In this document: positions 50,142 to 59,222 of the stretch, in pieces
Numbering within the stretch: the stretch's first letter is position 1
Layout: every line of letters begins with the position of its first letter
Source of the DNA: Rhizobium indicum
GTDB lineage: Bacteria; Pseudomonadota; Alphaproteobacteria; Rhizobiales; Rhizobiaceae
Length of the DNA: 64,000 nt
Reading direction: 5' to 3'
NCBI RefSeq assembly: GCF_005862305.2
Contig: NZ_CP054021.1
Coordinates: forward strand, 4,877,501-4,941,500
Notes under the pieces: generated by a model
Database searches by the model: none
What the model was told of the DNA's origin: nothing
The model's input: the letters and a program-made list of their open reading frames with translations, nothing else
Position numbers and translations under genes: made by a program

Positions 50142-50501
50142 CTAAGCAGCCGCCCAGACGGCGAGCTCGTAACCATCGCGGTCGAGGAAGTGGAAGCGAC
50201 GGCCGCCGGGAAAATCGGTGATCGGCCGGCAGATCGTGCCGCCGGCTCTTTCGACTGAGGTCAGCACTTCTTCCAGATCACTGGCATAGACGACGACCAG
50301 CGGGCCGCCCGGCCGCACGGGGCCGAAATCGGTAAAGCCGCCCTTTAGCCGGCCGTCGTCGAATTCGCAGTAGTTCGGGCCGTAATCGGTGAAGCGCCAG
50401 CCGAAGGCCGAGCCGTAAAAGGCTTTGGCGGCGGCGATGTCGGCGACGTTGAATTCGACATAGTCGATGCGGCGGTCGTGGTTTTCTGTCTTCTCGGCCA
50501 T
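50142..50501 (-). CDS. VOC-family (glyoxalase-like) protein
   Basis: A 119-residue single vicinal-oxygen-chelate domain (RIDYVEFNVADIAAAKAFYGSAFGWRF, ending GGRRFHFLDRDGYELAVW). The metal ligand positions are only partly clear; the C-terminal Glu in DGYELAVW fits. Members are dioxygenases, isomerases, or binding proteins; no substrate can be given. It begins immediately after the stop of the SRPBCC gene, so the two are cotranscribed. Confidence 0.85.
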   Translation of the reverse strand: MAEKTENHDRRIDYVEFNVADIAAAKAFYGSAFGWRFTDYGPNYCEFDDGRLKGGFTDFGPVRPGGPLVVVYASDLEEVLTSVERAGGTICRPITDFPGGRRFHFLDRDGYELAVWAAA

Positions 50502-50900
50502 CTATCTCTCCATCAGGGCTTTCAGCATGGCGAGATCCTTCTCGACATGGGCAGCATCGGCGGAAAACTGCGCATCGGTCATGCCGGGCAGACGCAGCAG
50601 CGTGAACATGACCTCGCAGCCATCGCCGTTCGGCACGATGCGCAGGGCATTATAGACCCTGAGTCCGGATTCGATCGTCACCGTATGGTCGATCACGCCA
50701 AATTCATTGGCAGGCACGAAGCTCACCCTGATTTTTCCGAGAGCGCCATCGGCGATCCAGTCGGCACCATCCGGATCGAGCCCGGTCGCAAGGCCGGAGG
50801 CCCAGAGCGGCATGTTCTCCGGCTTGCCGGCGAATTCATAGACGTCGCGCCAATCGCGCTCGATCGACCGGTGGATGATTTTCGCGGGCATTGTCGTCAT
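50502..50900 (-). CDS. SRPBCC-family (START-like) protein
   Basis: A 132-residue polyketide-cyclase/START-like domain: AKIIHRSIERDWRDVYEFAGKPENMPLWASGL at the start, central strands (IRVSFVPANEFGVIDHTVTIE), and a long C-terminal helix (AQFSADAAHVEKDLAMLKALME). These form a hydrophobic cavity for small ligands. Paired with the VOC protein and divergent neighbour of nothing else recognisable; an AraC regulator is encoded downstream on the same strand. A second ATG three codons in is also possible. Confidence 0.82.
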   Translation of the reverse strand: MTTMPAKIIHRSIERDWRDVYEFAGKPENMPLWASGLATGLDPDGADWIADGALGKIRVSFVPANEFGVIDHTVTIESGLRVYNALRIVPNGDGCEVMFTLLRLPGMTDAQFSADAAHVEKDLAMLKALMER

Positions 50901-50970
50901 GGCTTGCAGGTCCCTGTCATTTGGTTTCGTCAGAGTAACAAACCGGCCGGCAGCGTCTTGAACAAAACGG

Positions 50971-51735
50971 TCAGCCGGCTCTCTTCCGCATGCTGAGCTG
51001 GTCGAGAATGACGGCGGGCGTCAGCGTAGATAGCTCACCGACCTCCCGCGTCATGTGGGGCTGGTCGGCAAAGCCCGCTTCGAGCGCAAGCCGGGCAAGC
51101 GGCATCGTGCCCGACTTGCGGCAGAGGTCGAGGAAACGCTGGAACCGACGGATCCGTTCCAGCGTCTTTGCGCCGTAGCCGAAATGATGGTGGCAGCGAC
51201 GGCGCAACTGCCTTTCGCTGATGCCGAGCCGGTCGAGAAGGCCGGACGGGCGACCGTCGTCAGCGGAGGCGAAGATCATGGCGGCGTCGCGGGCGGGCTC
51301 CTCCGCATCGCGCGCGGTCTCTTCAAGCAGGCGGCCAAACAGCGCCGTCGCGGCCGAGGGGTCGGGACAATCCGCAAGCCGCGCTTCGAATTCGGCGGTG
51401 TCTTTCCGGCCGATGTCGGCAAGGGGCACCGAACAGCCGACCAGTGCCGAGAGCGGCGTCTTCAGCCAGGGTGCTGCAGCGCCGGGCGCAAAACGTGCGC
51501 CGATGACAGTCGTGCCCGGCTGGATGACGGGAAAGGCCGCCGTCCTGTCGGGACCGGCGACGACCAGCCGGCCGTCGATCCAGAGGAGATCGCAATAGCC
51601 ATCCGGCACGATCGCCACCATTGCCGGCGGTCCGTTGTGGAGCGCATGAGACCAGAGCCGGCTGAAATGGCGTCGCAGCGCCGGCGGCGGCGCGTATTCG
51701 CGGTAGTGGCCGGCGCGGGCCGCCAGGAGGGCCAT
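50971..51735 (-). CDS. AraC-family transcriptional regulator
   Basis: About 254 residues. The C-terminal third (about 150-245) is an AraC/XylS DNA-binding domain with two helix-turn-helices (LLDRLGISERQLRRRCHHHFGYGAKTLERIRRFQRFL and LALEAGFADQPHMTREVGELSTLTPAVIL). The N-terminal part (YREYAPPPALRRHFSRLWSHAL, VVAGPDRTAAFPVIQPGTTVIGARFAPGAAAPWL) is the DUF6597-like sensor domain of this regulator class. The start at 51735 is the usual one; the frame is open far upstream, antisense to gnd. It may govern the SRPBCC/VOC pair next to it. Confidence 0.88.
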   Translation of the reverse strand: MALLAARAGHYREYAPPPALRRHFSRLWSHALHNGPPAMVAIVPDGYCDLLWIDGRLVVAGPDRTAAFPVIQPGTTVIGARFAPGAAAPWLKTPLSALVGCSVPLADIGRKDTAEFEARLADCPDPSAATALFGRLLEETARDAEEPARDAAMIFASADDGRPSGLLDRLGISERQLRRRCHHHFGYGAKTLERIRRFQRFLDLCRKSGTMPLARLALEAGFADQPHMTREVGELSTLTPAVILDQLSMRKRAG

Positions 51736-51990
51736 GTCTTTTCGCTTTTCCGATGCCAATGCGATATCTCCCGAGGCACTGATGATAACATGAGATAGGG
51801 CAATACGGGCAGGACGCGCGAAAAACTTGCGGCTTCGGATGAAGAGGCAGCCGGTGGGTTGTCGGACAAGCGGGGATATTGCAAGCCTCATTTCATTGGC
51901 TTTTGCGAACCGATTAGACCCTTGCGAGACTTGCCGTTTGACCGAGACAGTGCCACAACACCGGTCCAATTGACACATCGGAGGTTTGTC

Positions 51991-53421
51991 GTGGAAAAGG
52001 CAGAAATCGGACTGATCGGCCTTGCGGTCATGGGCTCCAACCTGGCGCTCAACATCGCGGAGAAAGGCAATAAAATCGCGGTGTTCAACCGCACGCCGGA
52101 GAAAACCGACGAATTCTACGAAAGCGCCGGCGATCTGAAGAAGCAGATCATTCCCTGCAAGACCATCGAGGAATTCATCGATGCGATCCGGCCGCCGCGC
52201 CCGATCATCATCATGATCAAGGCGGGCGAGCCCGTCGACCAGCAGATGGAGCTGCTGCGCCCGCATCTCTCCAAGGGCGACATCATGATCGATGCCGGCA
52301 ACGCCAATTTCCGCGACACTGTCGCCCGCTTCGACCGGCTGAAGAATACCGATCTGACCTTCATCGGCATGGGTGTTTCCGGCGGCGAAGAAGGTGCGCG
52401 CCACGGCCCGTCGATCATGGTCGGCGGCACCGAAGAGTCCTGGAAGCGCGTCGAGAAGGTGCTGACCTCGATTGCCGCGCGCTACAATGACGAGCCCTGC
52501 GTCGCCTGGCTCGGCAATGACGGCGCCGGCCATTTCGTCAAGACCATCCACAACGGCATCGAATATGCTGACATGCAGATGATCGCCGAAATCTACGGCA
52601 TCCTGCGCGACGGCCTCGGCAAGAGCGCCTCCGAAATCTCCAGCATCTTCGGCGAATGGAACAAGGGCCGGCTGAACTCCTACCTGATCGAAATCTCCGA
52701 GAAGGTGCTTGCCGCCACAGATCCGGTTTCCGGCGGCCCAATGGTCGACATGATCCTCGACAAGGCCGGCCAGAAGGGCACTGGCAAGTGGTCGGCGATC
52801 GAAGCGCAGAACATGGGCATTCCGGCAACGGCGATCGAAGCCGCGGTCGCCGCCCGCAGCCTCTCTTCGATGAAGTCGCAGCGCGAAGCCGCTGAAAAGA
52901 TCTTCGGCACGCAAGCGGTGTCCTTCCCGATCGCTTACGGCCCCGAGCTCAACAAGGATCTCGAACTGGCGCTGTTTGCCGCGAAGATTGGCGCCTATGC
53001 GCAGGGCTTCGCGGTGATGGCGGAAGCATCGCGCGAGTTCAACTGGTCGCTGCCGATGCCGACGATTGCCAGGATCTGGCGCGCCGGCTGCATCATCCGC
53101 TCGCAGTTCCTCGACGAGATCACCTCGGCCTTCACCAAGGCGCCGGACGCTGCCAACCTCATCGTCACGCCAGCCTTCTCCGACATGGTCAAGGAATCGA
53201 TCCCGGCGCTGCGCCGTGTCGTTGGTGCCGCGATTGCCGCCGGCCTGCCGGTGCCGGCGCTGACCTCTGCGCTGACCTATTTCGACGCCTATCGCCAGGG
53301 CAGGGGAACGGCAAACCTTATCCAGGCACAGCGCGATTTCTTCGGCGCCCACGGCTTCGACCGCCTGGACGGCAAGGACTTTCACCACGGCCCCTGGGGC
53401 AGCGGTGCTTCGACCTTCTGA
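51991..53421 (+). CDS. gnd: 6-phosphogluconate dehydrogenase, NADP-dependent
   Basis: A 476-residue decarboxylating enzyme of the pentose-phosphate pathway, converting 6-phosphogluconate to ribulose 5-phosphate. The NADP motif is IGLIGLAVMGSNLALNIAEKG with NRTPEKTD; the catalytic set is seen in GVSGGEEGARHGPSIMVGG, the Lys/Asn segment HFVKTIHNGIEYADMQMIAE and the C-terminal HGFDRLDGKDFHHGPWG. The GTG at 51991 is preceded by GGAGG at ideal spacing (TCGGAGGTTTGTC), although the frame is open to 51859. A strong terminator follows. Confidence 0.95.
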   Translation: MEKAEIGLIGLAVMGSNLALNIAEKGNKIAVFNRTPEKTDEFYESAGDLKKQIIPCKTIEEFIDAIRPPRPIIIMIKAGEPVDQQMELLRPHLSKGDIMIDAGNANFRDTVARFDRLKNTDLTFIGMGVSGGEEGARHGPSIMVGGTEESWKRVEKVLTSIAARYNDEPCVAWLGNDGAGHFVKTIHNGIEYADMQMIAEIYGILRDGLGKSASEISSIFGEWNKGRLNSYLIEISEKVLAATDPVSGGPMVDMILDKAGQKGTGKWSAIEAQNMGIPATAIEAAVAARSLSSMKSQREAAEKIFGTQAVSFPIAYGPELNKDLELALFAAKIGAYAQGFAVMAEASREFNWSLPMPTIARIWRAGCIIRSQFLDEITSAFTKAPDAANLIVTPAFSDMVKESIPALRRVVGAAIAAGLPVPALTSALTYFDAYRQGRGTANLIQAQRDFFGAHGFDRLDGKDFHHGPWGSGASTF

Positions 53422-53443
53422 GGTCTACCGATTTTTCAAGGAG

Positions 53444-53470
53444 AGGCCCGGCCACTGCGCCGGGCCTTTT
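53444..53470 (+). terminator. Rho-independent terminator after gnd
   Basis: Perfect eight-base GC-rich stem aggcccgg (53444-53451) / ccgggcct (53460-53467) followed by ttt, 23 bases after the gnd stop. Confidence 0.88.
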
Positions 53471-53505
53471 GCTGAGATGCCGCGGCCGAGAACCCGGAGA
53501 TCTAA

Positions 53506-54270
53506 GTGACGAGCATTCGGATAGCCGCCGCGCAGACGCCGGAATTTCGGGAGAATGTCGGGGCGGCCTTGGACCATGCGGTTAGGGTCGCTGCGCTCGC
53601 CGAGGCTGAGGGGGTTGCCCTGCTGGTCTTTCCAGAAGGTTTTCTGCAGGGTTATCTGACCGATGAACGATCGGCGCGGCGTGTTGCCCTCGATCTCGCA
53701 TCAGCCGAGTTCGCGGCGGTCCTGGATCGGTTGCCGAGGTCGGGACCGATGCTGGTCATGGGGCTGATCGAGATCGATGACGGGCGATTGTTCAACACCG
53801 CCGTCGTCGTCCAGCGCGGCTTTCTCCTCGGCCGCTACCGGAAGGCCCACCTGTTGCGAGGCGAACGGGCTTTCGAGGCTGGAAAAGACAGTCCGCTGTT
53901 TGCGATCGGTACCCTGCGCTTCGGGATCAACATCTGCTACGACACCAATTTTCCGGAGGCAGCCGCAAAGGTCGCCGCGTCTGGCGCGTCGCTGATCTTA
54001 TGCCTCTCCAACAACATGATGCCACGGGAGAAGGCGGAAATATTCAAGCCAATGCATAACGCCGTTCGCGGCGAAAGATGCCGTGAGACAGGCCTGTGGC
54101 TGATATCGTCCGACGTAACGGGTGAGCGCGACGGCCGCATCGCCTGGGGACCGACGGCCGTGCTGAATCGGCAAGGGCAGCTCGTGGCGCAGCTCCCGCT
54201 GGAGGAGCCCGGCTTGCTGGTCTTCGACTTTCCCTGTGATGGACAAGATGCAGGGGCTCGACTCAAATGA
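53506..54270 (+). CDS. Carbon-nitrogen hydrolase (nitrilase superfamily)
   Basis: A 254-residue amidase/nitrilase-fold enzyme. The Glu-Lys-Cys triad is present: Glu in LLVFPEGFLQGY, Lys in GRYRKAHLLRGE, and Cys in FGINICYDTNFPEAA. It probably hydrolyses an amide or carbamoyl bond; the substrate is open. Start is GTG 53506 with GGAGATCTAA before it. It lies behind the gnd terminator and converges with the VOC gene. Confidence 0.88.
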   Translation: MTSIRIAAAQTPEFRENVGAALDHAVRVAALAEAEGVALLVFPEGFLQGYLTDERSARRVALDLASAEFAAVLDRLPRSGPMLVMGLIEIDDGRLFNTAVVVQRGFLLGRYRKAHLLRGERAFEAGKDSPLFAIGTLRFGINICYDTNFPEAAAKVAASGASLILCLSNNMMPREKAEIFKPMHNAVRGERCRETGLWLISSDVTGERDGRIAWGPTAVLNRQGQLVAQLPLEEPGLLVFDFPCDGQDAGARLK

Positions 54271-54343
54271 CGAGCATTGCGGAATTCGGGATTGTGCGAA
54301 AGTTGGATGGGGACTGTATCCCCACCCACTTCTCATGGCTGGG

Positions 54344-54721
54344 CTAGATCGGTTGGCCAACGTCAATACGGTTGCCGTCGGGGTCTTCAAACACGAAGGC
54401 CCGCAATCCGTAGTCCTTGTCCTGAAGGCTCTTGATGATTCTCAGCCCATATTGCTGGCAAACCGCGTGCAGGGCATCGACATTGTCGACCATCAGGTGG
54501 GCAACATTGAAGTCCGCAGCCTTGTGGTTCGGCTGCAAGGTGAGATGCACCTCGCCCTGATCGCGCTTCAGGATCATGAAGCCGACAGGATTGCCGTTCT
54601 CGAATATTTTCTTGAAGCCGAGGACATTGGCGTAAAAATCATAGGCCTTGGTCATGTCCTTGACCGGCAGCATGGCGGCAATTCGTCCGAAACGAACACC
54701 GTGATCGGCGATATCATTCAT
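54344..54721 (-). CDS. VOC/glyoxalase-superfamily protein
   Basis: A 125-residue single VOC domain (FGRIAAMLPVKDMTKAYDFYANVLGFKKIFENG, then GEVHLTLQPNHKAADFNVAHLMVDNVDALHAVCQQYG, ending RAFVFEDPDGNRIDVGQ). His and Glu/Asp metal-binding candidates are partly present (EVHL, PDGNRIDV). Related proteins include bleomycin-resistance-like and dioxygenase-like members; no specific activity can be assigned. It is a lone gene between convergent and divergent neighbours. Confidence 0.85.
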   Translation of the reverse strand: MNDIADHGVRFGRIAAMLPVKDMTKAYDFYANVLGFKKIFENGNPVGFMILKRDQGEVHLTLQPNHKAADFNVAHLMVDNVDALHAVCQQYGLRIIKSLQDKDYGLRAFVFEDPDGNRIDVGQPI

Positions 54722-54969
54722 CGCAGAACCTCTGATTGCGGAGACGCAAATACCCTTCGGACGGTGCCGACAGAGATGGTACGCTCCGATGTTTCGATCA
54801 GCAGGACGGTGCCCACGAGCCTAGGTCTATAGCCTCGAAATCTTCTGCGGAAGAGGGTAGCGGAATCCCCGCGAGATTTTTCTGGGATCTACGACACTTC
54901 GTTTCAGTGGGATAAGACACTGTTTGTACGGGCAGCACTGACGACAACGCGCTTGAGGAATTGACAGAG

Positions 54970-55464
54970 ATGCTTATCCGATACGAAACGCCTGATGATA
55001 TCGATGCGATCCATGATCTGACCTCGACCGCATTCAAGCCGATGCCCTACAGCGACGGTACGGAAGCGGAGATTGTCCGCAGACTTCGCGCGGCGGGCGA
55101 TCTCAAGATATCGCTGGTGGCCGAGCAGGGCGGCGAGATTCTCGGGCATGTGGCGTTTTCGGCGGTGACGATCGACGGTGCGCATGACGGCTGGTTCGGG
55201 CTGGGGCCGATATCGGTCAAGCCGGAGAGACAGCGGCAGGGTATCGGCAAGGCGATGATTGCACGGGGTCTCGAATTGTTGAACGAGATGGGCGCCAGTG
55301 GATGCGCCCTGATCGGAAATCCCGAGATATACAGCCGTGTCGGTTTCAGCAGCGATGGACAACTGACGTATCTCGACCTCGATACGCGGCTGGTGCAGCG
55401 GATTGTCTTTCGCGGACCTCCGCCAAGCGGGACGTTGCAATTCGCTCCGGCATTTGAAAGCTAG
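54970..55464 (+). CDS. GNAT-family N-acetyltransferase
   Basis: A 164-residue GNAT enzyme. The acetyl-CoA-binding block is LGPISVKPERQRQGIGKAMIARGLELL (Q/RxxGxG/A form), with GHVAFSAVTI in strand 4 and a YSRVGFSS motif near the end. It resembles the YhbS-like group of putative acetyltransferases. ATG 54970 is taken; a TTG three codons upstream is also in frame. It is followed within 60 bases by a second acetyltransferase gene on the same strand. Confidence 0.85.
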   Translation: MLIRYETPDDIDAIHDLTSTAFKPMPYSDGTEAEIVRRLRAAGDLKISLVAEQGGEILGHVAFSAVTIDGAHDGWFGLGPISVKPERQRQGIGKAMIARGLELLNEMGASGCALIGNPEIYSRVGFSSDGQLTYLDLDTRLVQRIVFRGPPPSGTLQFAPAFES

Positions 55465-55520
55465 AATATTCCGTTCAACGGCCAAAACTCCAAACCCAAG
55501 CTGACAGAGAAGGTGACCAC

Positions 55521-56030
55521 ATGTCCGAAGCGGGCGCGATGACCATTCGAACCGAGCGTCTCAAGCTCCGCATGCCTGGTATCGGCGATTTCGCCGCCTA
55601 TGCTGAGATCATGGCGTCGCCGCGATCCGTCGGAATGGGCGGCCCGTTCGATCTGCGCGCGGCTTGGGGGATGTTCTGTCACGACGTCGCTCTTTGGCAG
55701 CTTTTCGGGCACGGAGCGCTGATGATCGAGCTTGGCGAAACCGGCGAATGCATCGGTCAGGTGGGGATCAATCACGGACCGCTCTTTCCCGAAAAGGAAT
55801 TGGGCTGGTTCGTCTACGAGGGATACGAGGGTAGAGGCTATGCGACCGAAGCGGCGCTCGCGCTGCGCAACTGGGCCTTCGCGACGCTCAAGCTGCCGTC
55901 GCTGGTCAGCTATATCGCTCCCGGCAATGCTGCATCCGTTGCCGTTGCCAAACGGCTGGGCGCGCGTCTCGATCCCGCAGCACCCCGAACGGATCCTGCC
56001 GATCTCGTTTACCGTCACCTCGCGTCCTGA
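55521..56030 (+). CDS. GNAT-family acetyltransferase (RimJ/RimL-like)
   Basis: A 169-residue enzyme of the RimJ/RimL group that acetylates small molecules or N-termini. TIRTERLKLRMPGIGDFAAYAEIM is the family start, followed by ELGWFVYEGYEGRGYATEAALALRNWAF (acetyl-CoA site) and the PGNAASVAVAKRLGARL terminal block. GAGAAGG precedes the ATG. Part of a run of small accessory-metabolism genes; no operon evidence beyond common strand. Confidence 0.88.
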   Translation: MSEAGAMTIRTERLKLRMPGIGDFAAYAEIMASPRSVGMGGPFDLRAAWGMFCHDVALWQLFGHGALMIELGETGECIGQVGINHGPLFPEKELGWFVYEGYEGRGYATEAALALRNWAFATLKLPSLVSYIAPGNAASVAVAKRLGARLDPAAPRTDPADLVYRHLAS

Positions 56031-56135
56031 AACGCGGAACATGGTCCTGGGCGCACCGCGATTGGTTGCAGACGTCTCAGTTCTTACATGTTGATCAGTT
56101 AGGGAATTGGGCTCTGCAAGAGATGGGGATATCGG

Positions 56136-56753
56136 ATGACGGGCGAGAAGCGGGAACACTGGGACGAGGTCTACCGCACGAAACCTTCCGACAGCGTCAG
56201 CTGGTATCAGCCGAGGCCTGGGCCTTCCTTGCGGGCGCTTGACGAGCTGCAACTGCCGGCCACGGCCTCGCTGATCGATGTGGGTGGCGGCGCATCGAGC
56301 CTTGTCGACCGTCTTGTCGAGCGCGGGTGGTCCGACCTCACCGTCCTCGACATCGCCGCGCCGGCACTCGAGGTCGCCAAGGCGCGGCTGCGGGATGAAG
56401 CCGCCCGCATCGCCTGGGTGGTTGCCGACGTCACTTCATGGCAACCCGACCGCCACTACGATGTGTGGCACGACCGCGCCGTTTTTCACTTCCTCACCGA
56501 GCCCGAGCAGCGGCTGGCCTATCGCCGCGCGCTCGAAACCGGCACGGCGCCGGGCAGCGCCGTGATCATCGCGACCTTCGCGCCGGACGGGCCGGAACGG
56601 TGCAGCGGCTTGCCGGTCCAGCGTTACGACGCGGTGGCGCTTGCGACTGAATTCTCGTCCACCTTCGCGCTTCAGCGTGACTGGCGGGAGGAACACACGA
56701 CACCCGGCGGTGGCCGGCAGTCGTTCCAGTGGTGCGTTTTTCGCAGGCACTGA
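56136..56753 (+). CDS. SAM-dependent methyltransferase
   Basis: A 205-residue class I methyltransferase. HWDEVYRTKPSDSVSWYQPRPGPSLRALDEL is a well-known N-terminal block of small methyltransferases of the thiol/tellurite-resistance-like type; motif I is LIDVGGGASSLVDRL, motif II LTVLDIAAPALEVAK, motif IV VWHDRAVFHFL. The substrate is unknown. It converges with the AAA/P-loop gene eight bases away. Confidence 0.87.
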   Translation: MTGEKREHWDEVYRTKPSDSVSWYQPRPGPSLRALDELQLPATASLIDVGGGASSLVDRLVERGWSDLTVLDIAAPALEVAKARLRDEAARIAWVVADVTSWQPDRHYDVWHDRAVFHFLTEPEQRLAYRRALETGTAPGSAVIIATFAPDGPERCSGLPVQRYDAVALATEFSSTFALQRDWREEHTTPGGGRQSFQWCVFRRH

Positions 56754-56761
56754 CGTCTCGT

Positions 56762-57307
56762 CTACTGCTGCTTCGTTTCCCGAGAGAGGCAGTCGAGGAT
56801 GAAATCCGCCCGGTCGGCGACCGCGATTTTCGGCAGCATGACGACGTCGTAGCCGAGCGTCGGATAGACGGCGGCAAGTCGATCATATTCGGCGACCGCC
56901 TCGTCGAAGCCGTGGCGCCGCTCGGGGTCGGTCGTATAGATTTCGGGCCATGGCGGTGTGAGAAAAATCCTCAGGTGATAGCGGTGGGTGGCGCTCAATT
57001 TTTCCAGGACCGGTTCTCCGGTGAGGTGCTGCAGCGCTGTCGCCGCATCGATCAGCCCACGATCGAAAAACGTCCAGCCCAGCTGCTCACGCGCCGCCGC
57101 GTGGTCGGCGATCGCCATCTCGATTGCGCGGCGGGCAAATGCCGCCATGTCGACCCAGGGCAGGGCTGCGCCGTCGCCCTCGAGTTCCTGTTTGACGATC
57201 CGTCGGCCGGGCTCTTCGACGACGGCATGACCGCGGACGGCAAGTTCCGCAAGCAGCGTCGATTTTCCGCCGCCGGAACATCCCGAAATCAAGACCGACC
57301 TGTTCAT
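56762..57307 (-). CDS. Small P-loop ATPase/kinase-like protein
   Basis: A 181-residue AAA/kinase-like protein. The P-loop is SGCSGGGKSTLLAEL at the N-terminus; EEPGRRIVKQE, FFDRGLIDAATAL and a lid-like stretch (PPWPEIYTTDPERRHGFDEAVAEYDRLAAVYPTLGY) are seen in small nucleoside/metabolite-kinase-like proteins. The reaction is not known. ATG 57307 has GGGAG about seven bases before it; a TTG two codons upstream is less likely. It lies 15 bases downstream of the D-Ala-D-Ala ligase gene on the same strand. Confidence 0.83.
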   Translation of the reverse strand: MNRSVLISGCSGGGKSTLLAELAVRGHAVVEEPGRRIVKQELEGDGAALPWVDMAAFARRAIEMAIADHAAAREQLGWTFFDRGLIDAATALQHLTGEPVLEKLSATHRYHLRIFLTPPWPEIYTTDPERRHGFDEAVAEYDRLAAVYPTLGYDVVMLPKIAVADRADFILDCLSRETKQQ

Positions 57308-57322
57308 GATCAAGCTCCCGTC

Positions 57323-58399
57323 TCAGGCGGTCCGTCGGGCGCGCGCCAGGCCGTGGTCCACCAGTCGGTCGATGATTTCGGCGTAGGTGACGCCGCTTGC
57401 CGCCATCGCCTTGGAATACATGCTGATATCGGTAAAGCCGGGGATGGTGTTGATTTCATTGACGAGGAACTGCATGTCATCCTTCAGGAAGAAGTCGATG
57501 CGGGCCATGCCGTCGCAACCGACGGCCCGGAAGGCTCTTGCGGCCACGTCGCGCATGGCGGCCTCGACCTCCTGCGGCAGTTCGGCCGGCACTTTCAGCG
57601 CGGCACCTTTCTCGTCGATATATTTGGCATCGTAACTGTAGAAACCGTGGCTTTCCGCCGGCACGATCTCGCCCGGCCGAGAGACGAAGAGTTCTCCTGC
57701 CGCATCTTCCAGCACACTGAATTCGATCTCCCGGCCACGCACGAATTCTTCGGCGAGCAGCGTGCGATCGTGGCGGAAGGCCTCAGTAAGGGCGGGCGCG
57801 AATTCCTGGCTGGCATGGACCTTGGCGACGCCGACCGACGATCCCTGCCGCGCCGGCTTGATGAAGAGCGGCAGGCCGAGTTCACCTTCGAGGGCTGCCA
57901 GCGAAGGGGCCGCACCCTGATGGATCGTCACCGCACGCGCTACCGGCAGGCCCGCCGCCCTCAGCAGGCGCTTGGCGATGTCCTTGTCGAGCGCTGCGGC
58001 GGAGCCGAGGATGCCGCAGCCGGCAAGCGGCACGCGAGCCACCTCCGCCACGCCTTGCACTGAGCCGTCTTCGCCATGGGGGCCGTGCAGCACGGGAAAG
58101 AGGATGTCGATCCTTGCCAACTCATGCGGCGTGCCATGGGCCGGGATCGCCAGCATCCGGCCCCGTCCGCCCGGCACAAGGCAGATTTCGGTGCCCGATG
58201 AAGGCGTCGCCAATATGCCGTCTTCGAAATTGCTCAGCAGCCATTGTCCCGTGCGGGTGATGAAGATGGGGACGGCATCGTATTTTTCGGGCTTGAGCGC
58301 GCCCATGACATTGGTTGCCGAGAGCACGGAAACCTCATGCTCGGCCGAGCGGCCGCCGAAGAGCACGGCAATGCGTAGCCTGTGTGGGGAAGGGGTCAT
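57323..58399 (-). CDS. D-alanine--D-alanine ligase-type ATP-grasp enzyme
   Basis: A 358-residue ATP-grasp ligase. Family motifs are present: LFGGRSAEHEVSVLSATNVM, FPVLHGPHGEDGSVQG, FIKPARQGSSVGVAKV, ARIDFFL and FLVNEINTIPGFTDISMYSKAM. It should ligate two D-alanines for peptidoglycan. The usual ddl of rhizobia lies in the mur-fts cluster, and this gene is next to a C39-like peptidase, a P-loop protein and a LysR regulator instead, so it is likely a second copy with a special use. ATG 58399 is preceded by GGAG at nine bases. Confidence 0.9.
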   Translation of the reverse strand: MTPSPHRLRIAVLFGGRSAEHEVSVLSATNVMGALKPEKYDAVPIFITRTGQWLLSNFEDGILATPSSGTEICLVPGGRGRMLAIPAHGTPHELARIDILFPVLHGPHGEDGSVQGVAEVARVPLAGCGILGSAAALDKDIAKRLLRAAGLPVARAVTIHQGAAPSLAALEGELGLPLFIKPARQGSSVGVAKVHASQEFAPALTEAFRHDRTLLAEEFVRGREIEFSVLEDAAGELFVSRPGEIVPAESHGFYSYDAKYIDEKGAALKVPAELPQEVEAAMRDVAARAFRAVGCDGMARIDFFLKDDMQFLVNEINTIPGFTDISMYSKAMAASGVTYAEIIDRLVDHGLARARRTA

Positions 58400-58433
58400 G
58401 AAAGTCTCCAAAACGATCTGGTGTTGAAAAGGG

Positions 58434-59132
58434 TCAGGCGTCGACCGATATGCCGCGATTGGCGAAGAAGCGGTCGAAGACGGCAAGCGGCAGCGTCACA
58501 TCGGCCTGGCTCGCCGCGTCGTGGCCGGACGGGTTGTGAAAGCGGATTGTCTCGTCGCTGGCTGCCGTCACCAGCACCAGGTGTCCGCCCTTCGACGGCG
58601 GCTCGCGCTCAGGCCAGCGGATGCCCGAATGCACCGAGGCGATGAAGAACCGCCGCCTCGACAGAAGCTCGGGAATGGCCGACGTCTCGACGCCGGTCAT
58701 CGTCTCCGCGCGAAGCGCGAATCGGTCGGCGGCGAAGCGAACGAAGGGTGCGTAGATCAACCCCTTGATCGAGGCGTCGATCTCGTTGACGACATAACCG
58801 CCATAGGCGGTGCAGGCGTGGGCAAGCTCGAGGGTGGGGTGGATCTCGCCGCGCGCGGCAAGAATCATCTTCAGGCAGGCCATGCCGCAGACATTCACCG
58901 CCCAGCGCGCATATTCCTCGATCGTCGCGGCCCCAGAATGGCGCCAGAGGGGATCGCTGAGCAGAGCCTGCGATCCCTCGGCAAGCACCGGCAACGTCAT
59001 GCCGGGTGTTTCCCATTGGCTGAAATAAGGCACGCCGCTCTGCTGCATCCTGTGGATATCCCCCGTGACTCGTCTTATGAGATGGCCGGCAATCTTGGCT
59101 TTTTCGAGCCAATGCCCCGCTTGCGAATCCAA
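58434..59132 (-). CDS. C39-like cysteine peptidase family protein
   Basis: A 232-residue protein with a papain-like C39 fold. Likely catalytic Cys82 is in VCGMACLKM (the CGxACL form), His184 in GGHLVLV, and Asn199 in FHNPSGHD, giving an intact Cys-His-Asn triad. The N-terminal QSGVPYFSQWET is typical of C39_2-type stand-alone peptidases. No signal peptide or ABC domain is present, so it acts in the cytosol. It begins the unit that includes the ligase (34 bases downstream) and P-loop gene, divergent from the LysR gene. Confidence 0.8.
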   Translation of the reverse strand: MDSQAGHWLEKAKIAGHLIRRVTGDIHRMQQSGVPYFSQWETPGMTLPVLAEGSQALLSDPLWRHSGAATIEEYARWAVNVCGMACLKMILAARGEIHPTLELAHACTAYGGYVVNEIDASIKGLIYAPFVRFAADRFALRAETMTGVETSAIPELLSRRRFFIASVHSGIRWPEREPPSKGGHLVLVTAASDETIRFHNPSGHDAASQADVTLPLAVFDRFFANRGISVDA

Positions 59133-59222
59133 GGCTAAGGTGCAGTTTTCTTCAGGTCTACTTAATTAAAATAAGCATATAGGTTAGAAATTATGGCCGA
59201 TTGATCAACCGGAGAAACGGGC

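Noticed and set aside
51736-53388. N-terminal extension of the AraC regulator frame opposite gnd
   Set aside because: The frame is open for 550 more codons but is wholly antisense to gnd and shows no domain; the regulator length is normal from 51735.
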